This document shows positions 1 to 6,344 of a stretch of DNA of 6,571 nt, piece by piece (positions within the stretch are counted from its first letter, which is position 1; every line of letters begins with the position of its first letter). Made by a program: the position numbers and the translations under genes. Origin of the DNA: CAYNEI01 sp964396185 (GTDB lineage: Archaea > Thermoplasmatota > SW-10-69-26); assembly GCA_964396185.1 (NCBI GenBank), contig CAYNEI010000091.1, positions 1-6,571 on the forward strand, in the 5' to 3' direction. A model generated the notes under the pieces. The model was not told where the DNA came from. It did no database searches and saw only the letters and a list, made by a program, of their open reading frames with translations.

Positions 1-344
1 GTGAGCCCGAAGCACCGGTCTTCGACCGCCACCGCTTCGACCAGCTCGCAGAGATCGTCGGCGGTGGGGCCAGTGGCATCGGGGAGCTCGTGGACCTCTA
101 CCGCGCATCGGCCCCGGAGGCCGTGGCGACCATGCGCACCGCTGCCGACGCGGGCGACCTGGACGCCCTGGCAAGCGCTGCCCACCGGCTCAAGGGGGAG
201 AGCGCCTCGCTCGGGGCCATGGCGCTCCAGGAAGCCTGCGCGCGGCTCGAGGAGGACGCGCGCGCTGCCAGCGTGGAGGACCCAGGGGCGCGGGTGGACC
301 GGATCGAGCACCTGGTCGAACGCACCCTGGACGCGATGCCGTGA
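1..344 (+). CDS. HPt (histidine phosphotransfer) domain, C-terminal part of a gene truncated at the left edge
   Basis: The reading frame is open from base 3 to the TGA at 342-344, giving about 113 residues and no start. It begins with the usual HPt opening (FDRHRFDQL), then a helix resembling GIGELVDLYRASAPEAVATM, then the phosphoacceptor motif AHRLKGESASLGA with its His codon at 183-185, and a last helix. HPt domains carry phosphoryl groups between a hybrid kinase's receiver and a final response regulator in the cytoplasm. An HPt placed right at the end of a protein, with a Pro-rich linker before it, is typical of the C-terminus of a hybrid histidine kinase or chemotaxis-like kinase; a free-standing HPt is also possible, since the upstream part is outside the window. 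The ATG at 90 lies inside the domain and is not the start. The stop overlaps the next gene's GTG, so the two are probably translationally coupled. Confidence 0.85.
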   Translation, partial: EPEAPVFDRHRFDQLAEIVGGGASGIGELVDLYRASAPEAVATMRTAADAGDLDALASAAHRLKGESASLGAMALQEACARLEEDARAASVEDPGARVDRIEHLVERTLDAMP

Positions 345-1978
345 CGCGCCCGAAGCCCCCCTGGCTGATCTTGGCCCTCCTGCTGGCCACCGTCCTCCTC
401 GCGCCCGCTGCTGCGGGCCACGCCTACCTGTCCAGCGCCACACCTCCACCGGGAGGCAGCGTTGCCGAGGGGACCTCCGTGCTGGCCCTCCGCTTCACCG
501 AGGAGCTCGACCGCTCCGAGCTGGACGTCGAGCTCGTCGGTCCCGATGGTTCCCTGCAGCCCGCCAGGGCCGAGGTCCCCTCCTCCCGGCCCACCGAGGT
601 GCGCATCGAGACCGAGCCCCTGGCACCTGGCGCCTACGAGCTGGCCTGGCGGGTGCTCAGTGTGGACGGCCACGTCGAGGAGGGATCCATGGGCTTCACC
701 GTGGGCGCCGGGCAGGCCGAGGGTGCGGGGCTCCAGGATGCGAGCGGGGCGCCGCCGAGCTTACTGGATCTTCTCGAGGGCCTGGCTCGCACGCTCTTGT
801 GGGGCGGGGTGCTGGCTGCCGTGGGCCTACCGCTGTTCCTCTCCGAGGTCCAGCGTCCCTCCAGCGTGCCCAGCCGCATCCCGTCGACCCTGGCCCTGCT
901 GCTCGTGGGATCCCTGCTCGGGATCACCGCCCTTCTCTGGCTGCTGCAAGCCAGCCTCGAGACCGGCTGGATCGACACGGCGCGCACCCGGCCCGGCGCG
1001 CTGCTGCTCGTGCAAGCCGCCCTGGTGGCAGGCGCCCTGGCCGCCGTGCTCCAAGCCGCCCGCCAAGCCCCCAGCCAGCGCCAGACACCCCTGTTGATCG
1101 CGGTGCTGCCGGCCAGCCTGGCCGTCGTGGTCAACTCCATGGGGGGCCACGGCGTGGTCGCGCTGGCCTCCCGAGAGGCCGTGGCTGGCCACATCGCGGC
1201 CACGGTCCACGTGCTCGTCACCGGGCTCTGGGCCGGCGGCGTGCTCGCCTTCCTCTTGCTCCGGGACCTGGACGGCCCCAGCCTGGCCGAGCTCATCGAG
1301 CGGTTCTTCGCGGTGGGCGTGATCAGCGTGATCGTGCTGGCCGCCACAGGCCTCTACCAAGCCTACGTGCACCTCCCGCGCCCCGCGGATCTCTGGGAGA
1401 GCCCGTACGGCTGGATCCTGTTGGCCAAGACCGGGCTGCTGGCCGTGCTCATCGGCTTCGGGGCCATGCATGACCGCTGGCTGGGCCCGCGCCTGGCCAG
1501 GGGAGCAGAGGAGGTCGGTCGGTTCCGTCGGGTCATCGCCTCGGAGATCACGGTGCTGGCCACCGTGGTCGTGCTCGCCGGCGTGCTGGCCGCTGCGCCC
1601 CTGCCCTCGGCCCCGCTGGACGAGGGCCCTGGGCCCCGGGCGGTGTTCGAGGAGGAGCGCGCCACCGAGGACTTCTGGGTGCGCATCGCCTTCGACCAAG
1701 CCAGCCTGCAAGCCTCCGAGCCTCACGAGCTGACGATCGAGCTCCGGGCCCGCACCTCGTTGAGCACTGAGGAGGTCGACATGGCCCTCGAGCTCTCCTC
1801 CCCGGGGCCCAACGGGTCCGAGCGAACCGTCCAAGGCGACCGCATGGACCCCTCCACCTGGATCGCGCGCGAGGTCAGCTTCGATGAGCCGGGGGACTGG
1901 ACCCTTTCGGTGGCCCTCCGGACACCTGCTGGCCTGCAATCGGTCCGGTTCAGCCTCCCGGTGGCTGAGGCGGTCTGA
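341..1978 (+). CDS. CopC-CopD fusion copper-binding/transport membrane protein with a C-terminal Ig-like domain
   Basis: This 545-aa protein has four parts. Residues 1-26 are a signal peptide (PPWLILALLLATVLLAP..AAG). Residues 27-122 are a CopC domain: the mature N-terminus begins HAYLSSATPPPGG, and H27 with D109 and H111 in SVDGHVEEG match the family's Cu(II) site; no Met-rich Cu(I) site is seen. Residues about 141-420 are a CopD-type membrane region with about eight hydrophobic segments, including GGHG (H270), H284, HVLVTGLWAGG (H290) and the YGWILLAKTGLL segment. Residues about 430-545 are a beta-rich exported domain resembling YtkA/FixH-type domains. CopC/CopD and YcnJ proteins bind copper outside the membrane and are linked to copper uptake or resistance; direction of transport cannot be read here. 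The GTG start overlaps the upstream HPt stop and has no obvious Shine-Dalgarno site, which fits coupled translation. It is chosen because it leaves a complete signal peptide. Confidence 0.9.
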   Translation: MTRPKPPWLILALLLATVLLAPAAAGHAYLSSATPPPGGSVAEGTSVLALRFTEELDRSELDVELVGPDGSLQPARAEVPSSRPTEVRIETEPLAPGAYELAWRVLSVDGHVEEGSMGFTVGAGQAEGAGLQDASGAPPSLLDLLEGLARTLLWGGVLAAVGLPLFLSEVQRPSSVPSRIPSTLALLLVGSLLGITALLWLLQASLETGWIDTARTRPGALLLVQAALVAGALAAVLQAARQAPSQRQTPLLIAVLPASLAVVVNSMGGHGVVALASREAVAGHIAATVHVLVTGLWAGGVLAFLLLRDLDGPSLAELIERFFAVGVISVIVLAATGLYQAYVHLPRPADLWESPYGWILLAKTGLLAVLIGFGAMHDRWLGPRLARGAEEVGRFRRVIASEITVLATVVVLAGVLAAAPLPSAPLDEGPGPRAVFEEERATEDFWVRIAFDQASLQASEPHELTIELRARTSLSTEEVDMALELSSPGPNGSERTVQGDRMDPSTWIAREVSFDEPGDWTLSVALRTPAGLQSVRFSLPVAEAV

Positions 1979-2032
1979 GGCCTGTAGCAGGGGCGATTGA
2001 GGCGAATGGCCGGGCGGCCTCTCGGGCAAACC

Positions 2033-2061
2033 TTGATACCTCGGCCCCCCCAACGTATAAG
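2033..2061 (+). promoter_or_regulatory. Candidate promoter of the histidine kinase gene
   Basis: The 85-bp spacer between the CopCD stop and the kinase start holds GCAAACCTTGATACCTC (2026-2042), with the A of TACC 26 nt before the ATG. This is where an archaeal TATA element sits if the mRNA is leaderless; the CAAA just before it could be a BRE. No Shine-Dalgarno site precedes the ATG, which agrees. A second AT-rich element, GTATAA (2055-2060), lies directly in front of the ATG. Together TTGATA (2033-2038) and TATAAG (2056-2061) also form a bacterial-type -35/-10 pair with a 17-bp spacer, but that would start transcription inside the first codons. A similar TTGA..TACCTC element stands at the same distance from purF. 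Confidence 0.4.
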
Positions 2062-2063
2062 CG

Positions 2064-3881
2064 ATGGCCACCGTCGGGGCGGAGCGAGCCAGCGGTTCAC
2101 CCGGGGCTCGAAGCCACGACACCGGCGAGGCGGCATGGGCCTCCAAGCTCCCGGCCTGGATCCCGCGGGGACAGGGGCTTGCAGCCACCGAGTGGACCCA
2201 GCGCCACGCCATCATCGTGGCGATCCTATGGCTCCACATCCCGCTGCTCGTCGCGTTCGGCATGTACGGGGGCCTGGATCGGTGGATCTCGTACGCGCGC
2301 TACGACACCTTCGGCTACGCTCAGCCCATCCTCGAAGGCCTCGTCATCGCGCTCTTCGCCGGCTTGGCCTCCTGGAACCGGCTGGGCCACCGGTTCCGGT
2401 CGGCGTCTGCCGCGCTCGGCTTGATCACGTGCTCGGCGGTGTTGGTCCAGTTCAGCGGCGGGTTCATCGAGGCCCACTTCCACTTTTTCGCCATCCTGGG
2501 CCTGCTGGCACTCTACGAGGACTGGACACCCTTCCTGCTGGCCGTGGGCTACGTGCTCGTTCACCACGGCACCGTGGGCACCATCGCGCCCGGCTCGGTG
2601 TACAACCACCCGGCCGCCATCGCGCACCCCTGGCGATGGGCGGGCATCCACGCCTTCTTCGTGGCAGGGCTCTGCAGCTTCCTCATCGTCAACTGGAGCG
2701 TGACCGAGCGTGCCCGCTTGGAGACCCAGCGGCACGCCCGCGCGGCCGAGCAGGCCCTCTCACTGCATCGAGCTACCCTGGAATCCACGGCCGATGGCAT
2801 CCTCGTGGTGGACACCGAGGGTGCGATCCAGACGTACAACGAGCGCTTCCAGGAGATGTGGGGCATCCCGGATGAGGTGGTGGAAGCTCGCGACGACGAG
2901 ACGGCTTTGGCCTACGTGCTCGAGAAACTCGAGGACCCGGAGGGCTTCCTGGCCAAGGTCAAGGCGCTCTACGCCAGCCCCGACGCCGAGAGCCAAGACC
3001 GAATCGAGTTCAAGGACGGGCGGATCTTCGAGCGAACCTCCCAGCCCCAGAAGCTCGGAGACCGCACCGTGGGCCGGGTCTGGAGCTTCCGGGACATCAC
3101 GGCCACGGTGCGTTCCCAGGAGCAGTTGCAGGCCAAGGCGGTCGAGCTTGAGGATGCTAACCTCCAGCTGGCCCGGTCCAACGAGGATCTCCGGCAGTTC
3201 GCCTACGTGGCCAGCCACGACCTATCCGAGCCCCTGCGGACCATCGCCAGCTACGTCCAGCTCATCCAGGCTCGCAAGGCCGAGAGCCTAGACGAGGAGG
3301 CCCAAGAGTTCCTTGAGTTCGTCGTGGACGGTGCCCTGCAGATGCGCCGACGCATCGATGGCTTGCTCGAGTACAGCCGGGTGGAGAACCGTGAGCTCGT
3401 CCAAGATCGCGTCGAGCTGGGGGACGTGGTGGACGCAGCACTGGCCAACCTCGACCACCACCTCGAGGACACCGGTGCCACCGTCCACCGGGGCCCCTTG
3501 CCCGTGGTCCTCGGCGATGAGACCCAGCTCACCCAGCTCTTCGAGAACCTCCTCTCGAACGCGCTCAAGTTCTCCACGCAAGATCCAACCATCGAGATCC
3601 GCGCCACCCGCGTGGGGAGCCACTGGCGCATCGAGGTCCATGACGATGGCATCGGGATCGAGCCCGCGTACCAGGAGCGCATCTTCACGATCTTCGAGCG
3701 CCTCCATTCCCGCGAGCGCTTCGAGGGCACAGGCATCGGGCTGGCGGTCTGCAAGCGCATCGTGGAGCGCCACGGCGGCGAGATCGGCGTGGAGAGCAAG
3801 CCGGGGGGTGGTGCCATGTTCCACTTCACGCTGCCCGCTGGCAGTGAACGTGAGTCGGCCCCGGCGCCTCGGGACGGTTGA
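2064..3881 (+). CDS. Membrane-bound PAS sensor histidine kinase
   Basis: This 605-aa protein is an orphan-type sensor kinase that autophosphorylates on a His and passes phosphate to a response regulator. Residues 1-45 are a Gly/Ala-rich cytoplasmic lead. Residues about 48-212 contain five or six membrane segments dense in His: H58, H138 and H140 in EAHFHFF, H167/H168 in VLVHHGT, H182 in VYNHP, H188 and H196. This resembles a membrane sensor region seen in some chemoreceptors and diguanylate cyclases. A PAS domain spans about 235-348 (STADGILVVD to SFRDITATV), then a coiled coil (350-375), HisKA (about 363-437, phosphoacceptor H385 in YVASHDLSEPLR), and HATPase (N box ENLLSNALKF, G1 DDGIGI, G2 GTGIGLAVCKRI, last strand FHFTLP). 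All catalytic boxes are intact. The ATG is fixed: a TAA in frame lies two codons upstream and no other start codon occurs until residue 67-68. No receiver is fused, so a partner must be separate; the receivers just downstream are obvious candidates. Confidence 0.95.
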   Translation: MATVGAERASGSPGARSHDTGEAAWASKLPAWIPRGQGLAATEWTQRHAIIVAILWLHIPLLVAFGMYGGLDRWISYARYDTFGYAQPILEGLVIALFAGLASWNRLGHRFRSASAALGLITCSAVLVQFSGGFIEAHFHFFAILGLLALYEDWTPFLLAVGYVLVHHGTVGTIAPGSVYNHPAAIAHPWRWAGIHAFFVAGLCSFLIVNWSVTERARLETQRHARAAEQALSLHRATLESTADGILVVDTEGAIQTYNERFQEMWGIPDEVVEARDDETALAYVLEKLEDPEGFLAKVKALYASPDAESQDRIEFKDGRIFERTSQPQKLGDRTVGRVWSFRDITATVRSQEQLQAKAVELEDANLQLARSNEDLRQFAYVASHDLSEPLRTIASYVQLIQARKAESLDEEAQEFLEFVVDGALQMRRRIDGLLEYSRVENRELVQDRVELGDVVDAALANLDHHLEDTGATVHRGPLPVVLGDETQLTQLFENLLSNALKFSTQDPTIEIRATRVGSHWRIEVHDDGIGIEPAYQERIFTIFERLHSRERFEGTGIGLAVCKRIVERHGGEIGVESKPGGGAMFHFTLPAGSERESAPAPRDG

Positions 3882-3906
3882 GAACGGAGGTTCGCCTGGC
3901 CCCGTG

Positions 3907-4305
3907 CTACTGGATCCGGCCGCCGCCGGCTTCCTCGGTCTCGATGAGTTGGAGCAGCTCGGCCAAGGCATCGGAGTGCACGGGCTTGTTTAGCACCTTG
4001 AAGGCCCCCACGGAGACCAAGCCGCGCACACGGTTGTCGTCCTTGCCCAGGCCGGTGACCACGACGACCTTGGTCTCTGGGTTGGCCCGCAGGATGACGT
4101 TGGCCGCCTGTTCGCCGTCCATGCCCGGCATGTCGATGTCCATGAAGACGGCGTCGTGGGGGTCCTCCTGGAAGCAGGCGATGGCTTTCTCGGCGTCCTG
4201 GAACGTGTCGATCTTCCCCTCGGACATGCCCTGCCGGACGAGCATCTTCTGGAGCGTATGGCAGATGACCGGTGAGTCATCCACGATCATGTAGCTGCGT
4301 GCCAA
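3907..4305 (-). CDS. CheY-like single-domain response regulator
   Basis: The 132-aa product is one complete receiver domain and nothing else. The acidic pair D9/D10 (MIVDDSP), phosphoacceptor D56 (VFMDIDMPGMDG), switch T84 (VVVVTGL) and K107 (VLNKPV) are all present, so it should be phosphorylatable. There is no DNA-binding or enzymatic output, so it probably acts by binding a partner, or relays phosphate to an HPt protein. The start is TTG at 4305, chosen because a strong GGAGGTG site stands 5 nt before it; the internal ATG at 4290 (residue 6) would trim part of the first strand. It follows the other receiver gene by 30 nt and is likely in one operon with it. Its stop (TAG) lies 25 bp from the stop of the convergent histidine kinase, and no T-rich terminator is visible between them. 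It ends in GGGRIQ, a tail like that of its neighbour. Confidence 0.93.
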   Translation of the reverse strand: MARSYMIVDDSPVICHTLQKMLVRQGMSEGKIDTFQDAEKAIACFQEDPHDAVFMDIDMPGMDGEQAANVILRANPETKVVVVTGLGKDDNRVRGLVSVGAFKVLNKPVHSDALAELLQLIETEEAGGGRIQ

Positions 4306-4310
4306 TCCAC

Positions 4311-4317
4311 CACCTCC
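4311..4317 (-). promoter_or_regulatory. Shine-Dalgarno site deciding the TTG start of the receiver gene
   Basis: On the minus strand GGAGGTG is followed by 5 nt and then TTG at 4305-4303. It supports a rare TTG start over the ATG five codons later. It also shows that this organism uses Shine-Dalgarno sites inside operons, in contrast to the site-less starts of the kinase and purF. Confidence 0.75.
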
Positions 4318-4335
4318 ATCCGGACTGCCAAGGCG

Positions 4336-4626
4336 TTAGCCCCCCTTGAAACCGCGCAAGGAGCTGCGCGCATCGGAGGGGATGCGGCCCGCACCGATGT
4401 GCTGGTTCTCGAGATCCTGGAGCACCATCTCGATGTCCTCGAACCGCACCGGTTTGTGGAGCACGGCGAAGACACCGTACGAGACGAGATCGGTCACCCG
4501 CTCGTCGGAGGCGGAGAGCCCGGTGACGGTGATCACGTTCACGTCCGGGTTGTCCAGGATCATGGCCTGGACCAGATCCAGGGCATCCGTGCCCGGCATC
4601 TGGATGTCCATGAAGACGATGTCCGG
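4336..4626 (-). CDS. CheY-like response regulator, N-terminus lost in the assembly gap
   Basis: The visible 96 residues are the C-terminal half or more of a receiver domain: phosphoacceptor Asp in IVFMDIQMPGTD, switch Thr in VITVTGLSASD, and Lys in VLHKPV. By comparison with the intact neighbour, about 49 residues, including the acidic pair, are missing into the Ns. After the domain comes a short tail, IGAGRI, and about a dozen more residues ending FKGG before the TAA. A gap-free hand alignment with the downstream receiver gives about 36 identities in 79 positions, including DxRVxxLVSxGxFxVLxKPV and the GxGRI tail, so the two look like a tandem duplication. No output domain is seen after the receiver. 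What precedes it is unknown: although the frame happens to stay open through the Ns to purF, a separate start inside the gap is far more likely. Confidence 0.85.
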   Translation of the reverse strand, partial: PDIVFMDIQMPGTDALDLVQAMILDNPDVNVITVTGLSASDERVTDLVSYGVFAVLHKPVRFEDIEMVLQDLENQHIGAGRIPSDARSSLRGFKGG

Positions 4627-4726
4627 NNNNNNNNNNNNNNNNNNNNNNNNNNNNNNNNNNNNNNNNNNNNNNNNNNNNNNNNNNNNNNNNNNNNNNNNNN
4701 NNNNNNNNNNNNNNNNNNNNNNNNNN
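4627..4726. other. Assembly gap, exactly 100 Ns (size unknown)
   Basis: One hundred consecutive Ns is the usual placeholder for a scaffold gap of unknown length. It removes the C-terminal end and stop of purF, any intergenic sequence, and the start and first half of the receiver gene. No gene call should cross it. Confidence 0.98.
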
Positions 4727-6180
4727 GTCTCTTGCTTGCGATGGAGCTCTCCAGGCACGTTGACCGGGTAGCGTCCGGTGATGCAGCCCTTGCAGAGGCT
4801 GCCCATGGGCTTCCCGATGGACTTCTCCATGCCCTCGATGCTCACGTAGGCCAGGGAGTCCGCGCCCACCTCCTTGCAGATCTCGTCCACCGAGAGATGC
4901 CCGGCGATGAGCTCGTCGCGCGTGTTCATGTCGATGCCCAGGTAGCAGGGATCCGTGATGGGCGGGCACCCGATGCGCACGTGCACCTCAGCAGCTCCCG
5001 CCTCGCGCAGCATCTGGATGAGCTGGCCCATGGTGGTGCCTCGAACGATGCTGTCGTCCACCAGCACGATGCGCCGTCCCTTGATGACCGAGCCCACCGG
5101 GTTGAGCTTGATGCGCACCCCGCTGGTGCGCTGCTCCTGGTCCGGCATGATGAACGTCCGGTGGATGTACCGGTTCTTCATGAGGCCCTCGGCCATGGGG
5201 ATCCCGCTGGCTCTGGCGAACCCGCTGGCGTGCGCCCGGCCCGAGTCCGGCACGGGCACGACGACGTCAGCGTCCACCGGGGACTCCTCGGCGAGCTTCT
5301 CCCCGAGCTGCACGCGCACGTCGTAGACCTCGCGGCCGTCGAGCACCGAGTCCGCGCGCGAGAAGTAGACGTACTCGAAGAAGCAGTGCGCCGTCTCCGG
5401 GTCCTTGGGGCCCGGGTGGCTGGCGATCCCAGCCGGTGTGAGCTCCAGGATCTCGCCGGGCTGGATGTCCCGCTCGACGCGCCCACCCACCGCCTCGATG
5501 GCCACGGTCTCGCTGGCCACGATGAAGCCACCGCCCCAGCCGTCCTCGCTGGGTGACTGGTCAGGGTCGGCGAAGCCATCCGGCAAGCGTCCAAGGGCCA
5601 GGGGCTTGATGCCCATGGGATCCCGGATGGCCAGCAACCGCTCGCCTACGAGGATGACGAGGCTGTAGGCGCCCTCGATGCGCTGCATGACCTGGCGCAT
5701 GGCGCGAACGGGCGAGGCGGATTGGGAGAGCTCGTTGGCGAAGAGCCGCACGATGACCTCGGAGTCGTTCTCGGTGATGAACGCCCAACCTTGGTCCTGG
5801 AGCTCCTCGCGGATCTGGTCGCTGTTCACGATGTCGCCGTTGTGGCCTAGCGCGATGGATCCCTGTGCCGAGGAGACGCATACCGGGTGCGCGTTCTCCA
5901 GGCGCGAGGAGCCCGTGGTGGAGTAGCGAGTGTGACCCAGGCCCACGTTGCCCTCCAGCCGGGAGAGCTCTTTGGCCTGGAAGATGTTCTCCACGAGGCC
6001 CATGCCCTTGATCGTCTGCAAACCATCGGCGTACGTGGCCATGCCAGCGGATTCCTGGCCCCGGTGCTGGACGGCCCGAAGCGCTTGGTAAAGGGCCGGT
6101 GCGACCTGCCCATGGGCGACCACGCCCGCCACCCCGCACTTGTCGCGCGCGAACCCCGAGCGCTCCGGGAGACCATCCAT
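4727..6180 (-). CDS. purF: Amidophosphoribosyltransferase (glutamine PRPP amidotransferase), C-terminal end missing in the gap
   Basis: PurF makes 5-phosphoribosylamine from PRPP and glutamine, the first step of de novo purine synthesis. The 484 visible residues cover nearly the whole enzyme. The N-terminal Ntn glutaminase has C15 (DKCGVAGV, nucleophile after removal of a 14-residue propeptide), R85 (GHTRYST), N114-G115 (GHNGD) and D139 (ENDSEV). The PRTase domain has VVPVPDSGRA (about 308-316) and the PRPP loop IVLVDDSIVRGTT (371-383). C266, C412, C463 and C466 (CKGC) match the four [4Fe-4S] ligands of the Bacillus subtilis-type enzyme. An extra acidic/Gly loop of about 14 residues (DPDQSPSEDGWGGG, about 205-218) interrupts the usual LGRLxDGxxVASE stretch. 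The visible end, TGRYPVNVP and a few more residues, is close to the family's normal C-terminus. The ATG at 6180 gives the expected short propeptide; the ATG at 6194 is out of frame. There is no Shine-Dalgarno site, but a TATA-like element lies 27 nt upstream. Confidence 0.96.
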
Positions 6181-6202
6181 GGCTGGCTCGCCATTGCGGG
6201 GG

Positions 6203-6220
6203 GAGGTACTTCAACGTTCG
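6203..6220 (-). promoter_or_regulatory. Candidate leaderless promoter of purF
   Basis: Read on the minus strand the segment is CGAACGTTGAAGTACCTC, with the A of TACC 27 nt before the purF ATG. It resembles the element before the histidine kinase (CAAACCTTGATACCTC, 26 nt before its ATG) and sits where an archaeal TATA/BRE would drive a leaderless transcript. Nothing like a Shine-Dalgarno site lies between it and the ATG, and no bacterial -10 stands 17 bp downstream of TTGAAG. It is a weak TATA, judged by position and similarity only. Confidence 0.35.
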
Positions 6221-6247
6221 CACCGCGGGCCTCGCACAGCTTCTCAT

Positions 6248-6271
6248 GCAGGCCCTCACGCAGGCCTTCAC
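6248..6271. repeat. Tandem 12-bp direct repeat between divergent genes
   Basis: GCAGGCCCTCAC (6248-6259) is followed directly by GCAGGCCTTCAC (6260-6271), with one mismatch. It lies in the 164-bp region between purF and the divergent GAF gene, upstream of the putative purF promoter. A 12-bp period, close to one helical turn, could suit two copies of a DNA-binding protein on one face, or it may be simple slippage. Confidence 0.5.
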
Positions 6272-6287
6272 ACCCGCGTCGCCAACA

Positions 6288-6299
6288 TGTTCGGGAACA
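6288..6299. promoter_or_regulatory. 12-bp palindrome, candidate operator
   Basis: TGTTC-GG-GAACA is a perfect inverted repeat with a 2-bp centre, located about 46 bp before the GTG of the GAF gene and 108 bp before the purF ATG. Its short, AT-flanked half-sites in otherwise GC-rich DNA look like a site for a dimeric regulator. A run this short could also arise by chance. Confidence 0.35.
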
Positions 6300-6333
6300 C
6301 CAACCCTGTTAGCTGGGGGGTACGCTCGGTGGA

Positions 6334-6339
6334 GGAGGG
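6334..6339 (+). promoter_or_regulatory. Shine-Dalgarno site of the GAF-domain gene
   Basis: GGAGGG ends 5 nt before the GTG at 6345, within a longer purine-rich GGAGGAGGG run (6331-6339). It supports GTG at 6345 as the start; the next in-frame ATG (6468) would remove the N-terminal lead just ahead of the GAF domain. Confidence 0.6.
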
Positions 6340-6344
6340 CAGCC

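Noticed and set aside
1..1473. A 490-codon open frame starting with GTG at base 1
   Set aside because: Its product is Arg/Pro/Gly-rich low-complexity sequence with no family resemblance, and it overlaps the HPt and CopCD genes, whose domains are clear in other frames. High GC leaves such frames open by chance.
2000..2022. Inverted repeat GAGGC/GCCTC with GGCC repeats as a terminator after CopCD
   Set aside because: The stem is 5 bp with a 13-nt loop, lacks a following T-run, and such matches are frequent in GC-rich DNA.
2033..2061. Bacterial sigma70-type promoter TTGATA-N17-TATAAG before the kinase
   Set aside because: The match is good, but transcription would start at about 2067, after the only possible start codon, and purF shows no matching -10. 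It remains the main alternative to the archaeal reading.
827..2263. A 478-codon minus-strand open frame opposite CopCD
   Set aside because: It is a Gly/His/Gln-rich antisense shadow of the CopCD gene with no recognisable domain.
3882..3906. Bidirectional terminator between the convergent kinase and receiver genes
   Set aside because: The 25-bp spacer has neither a hairpin nor a T-run on either strand.
4399..5556. A plus-strand open frame opposite purF that runs through the N gap
   Set aside because: It is antisense to well-supported purF and receiver genes, contains undefined residues, and its His/Asp/Val-rich product resembles no family.
6248..6299. CRISPR-like or mobile-element repeats
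   Set aside because: Only two adjacent 12-mers and one short palindrome are present, with no spacers, terminal inverted repeats or transposase anywhere in the window.
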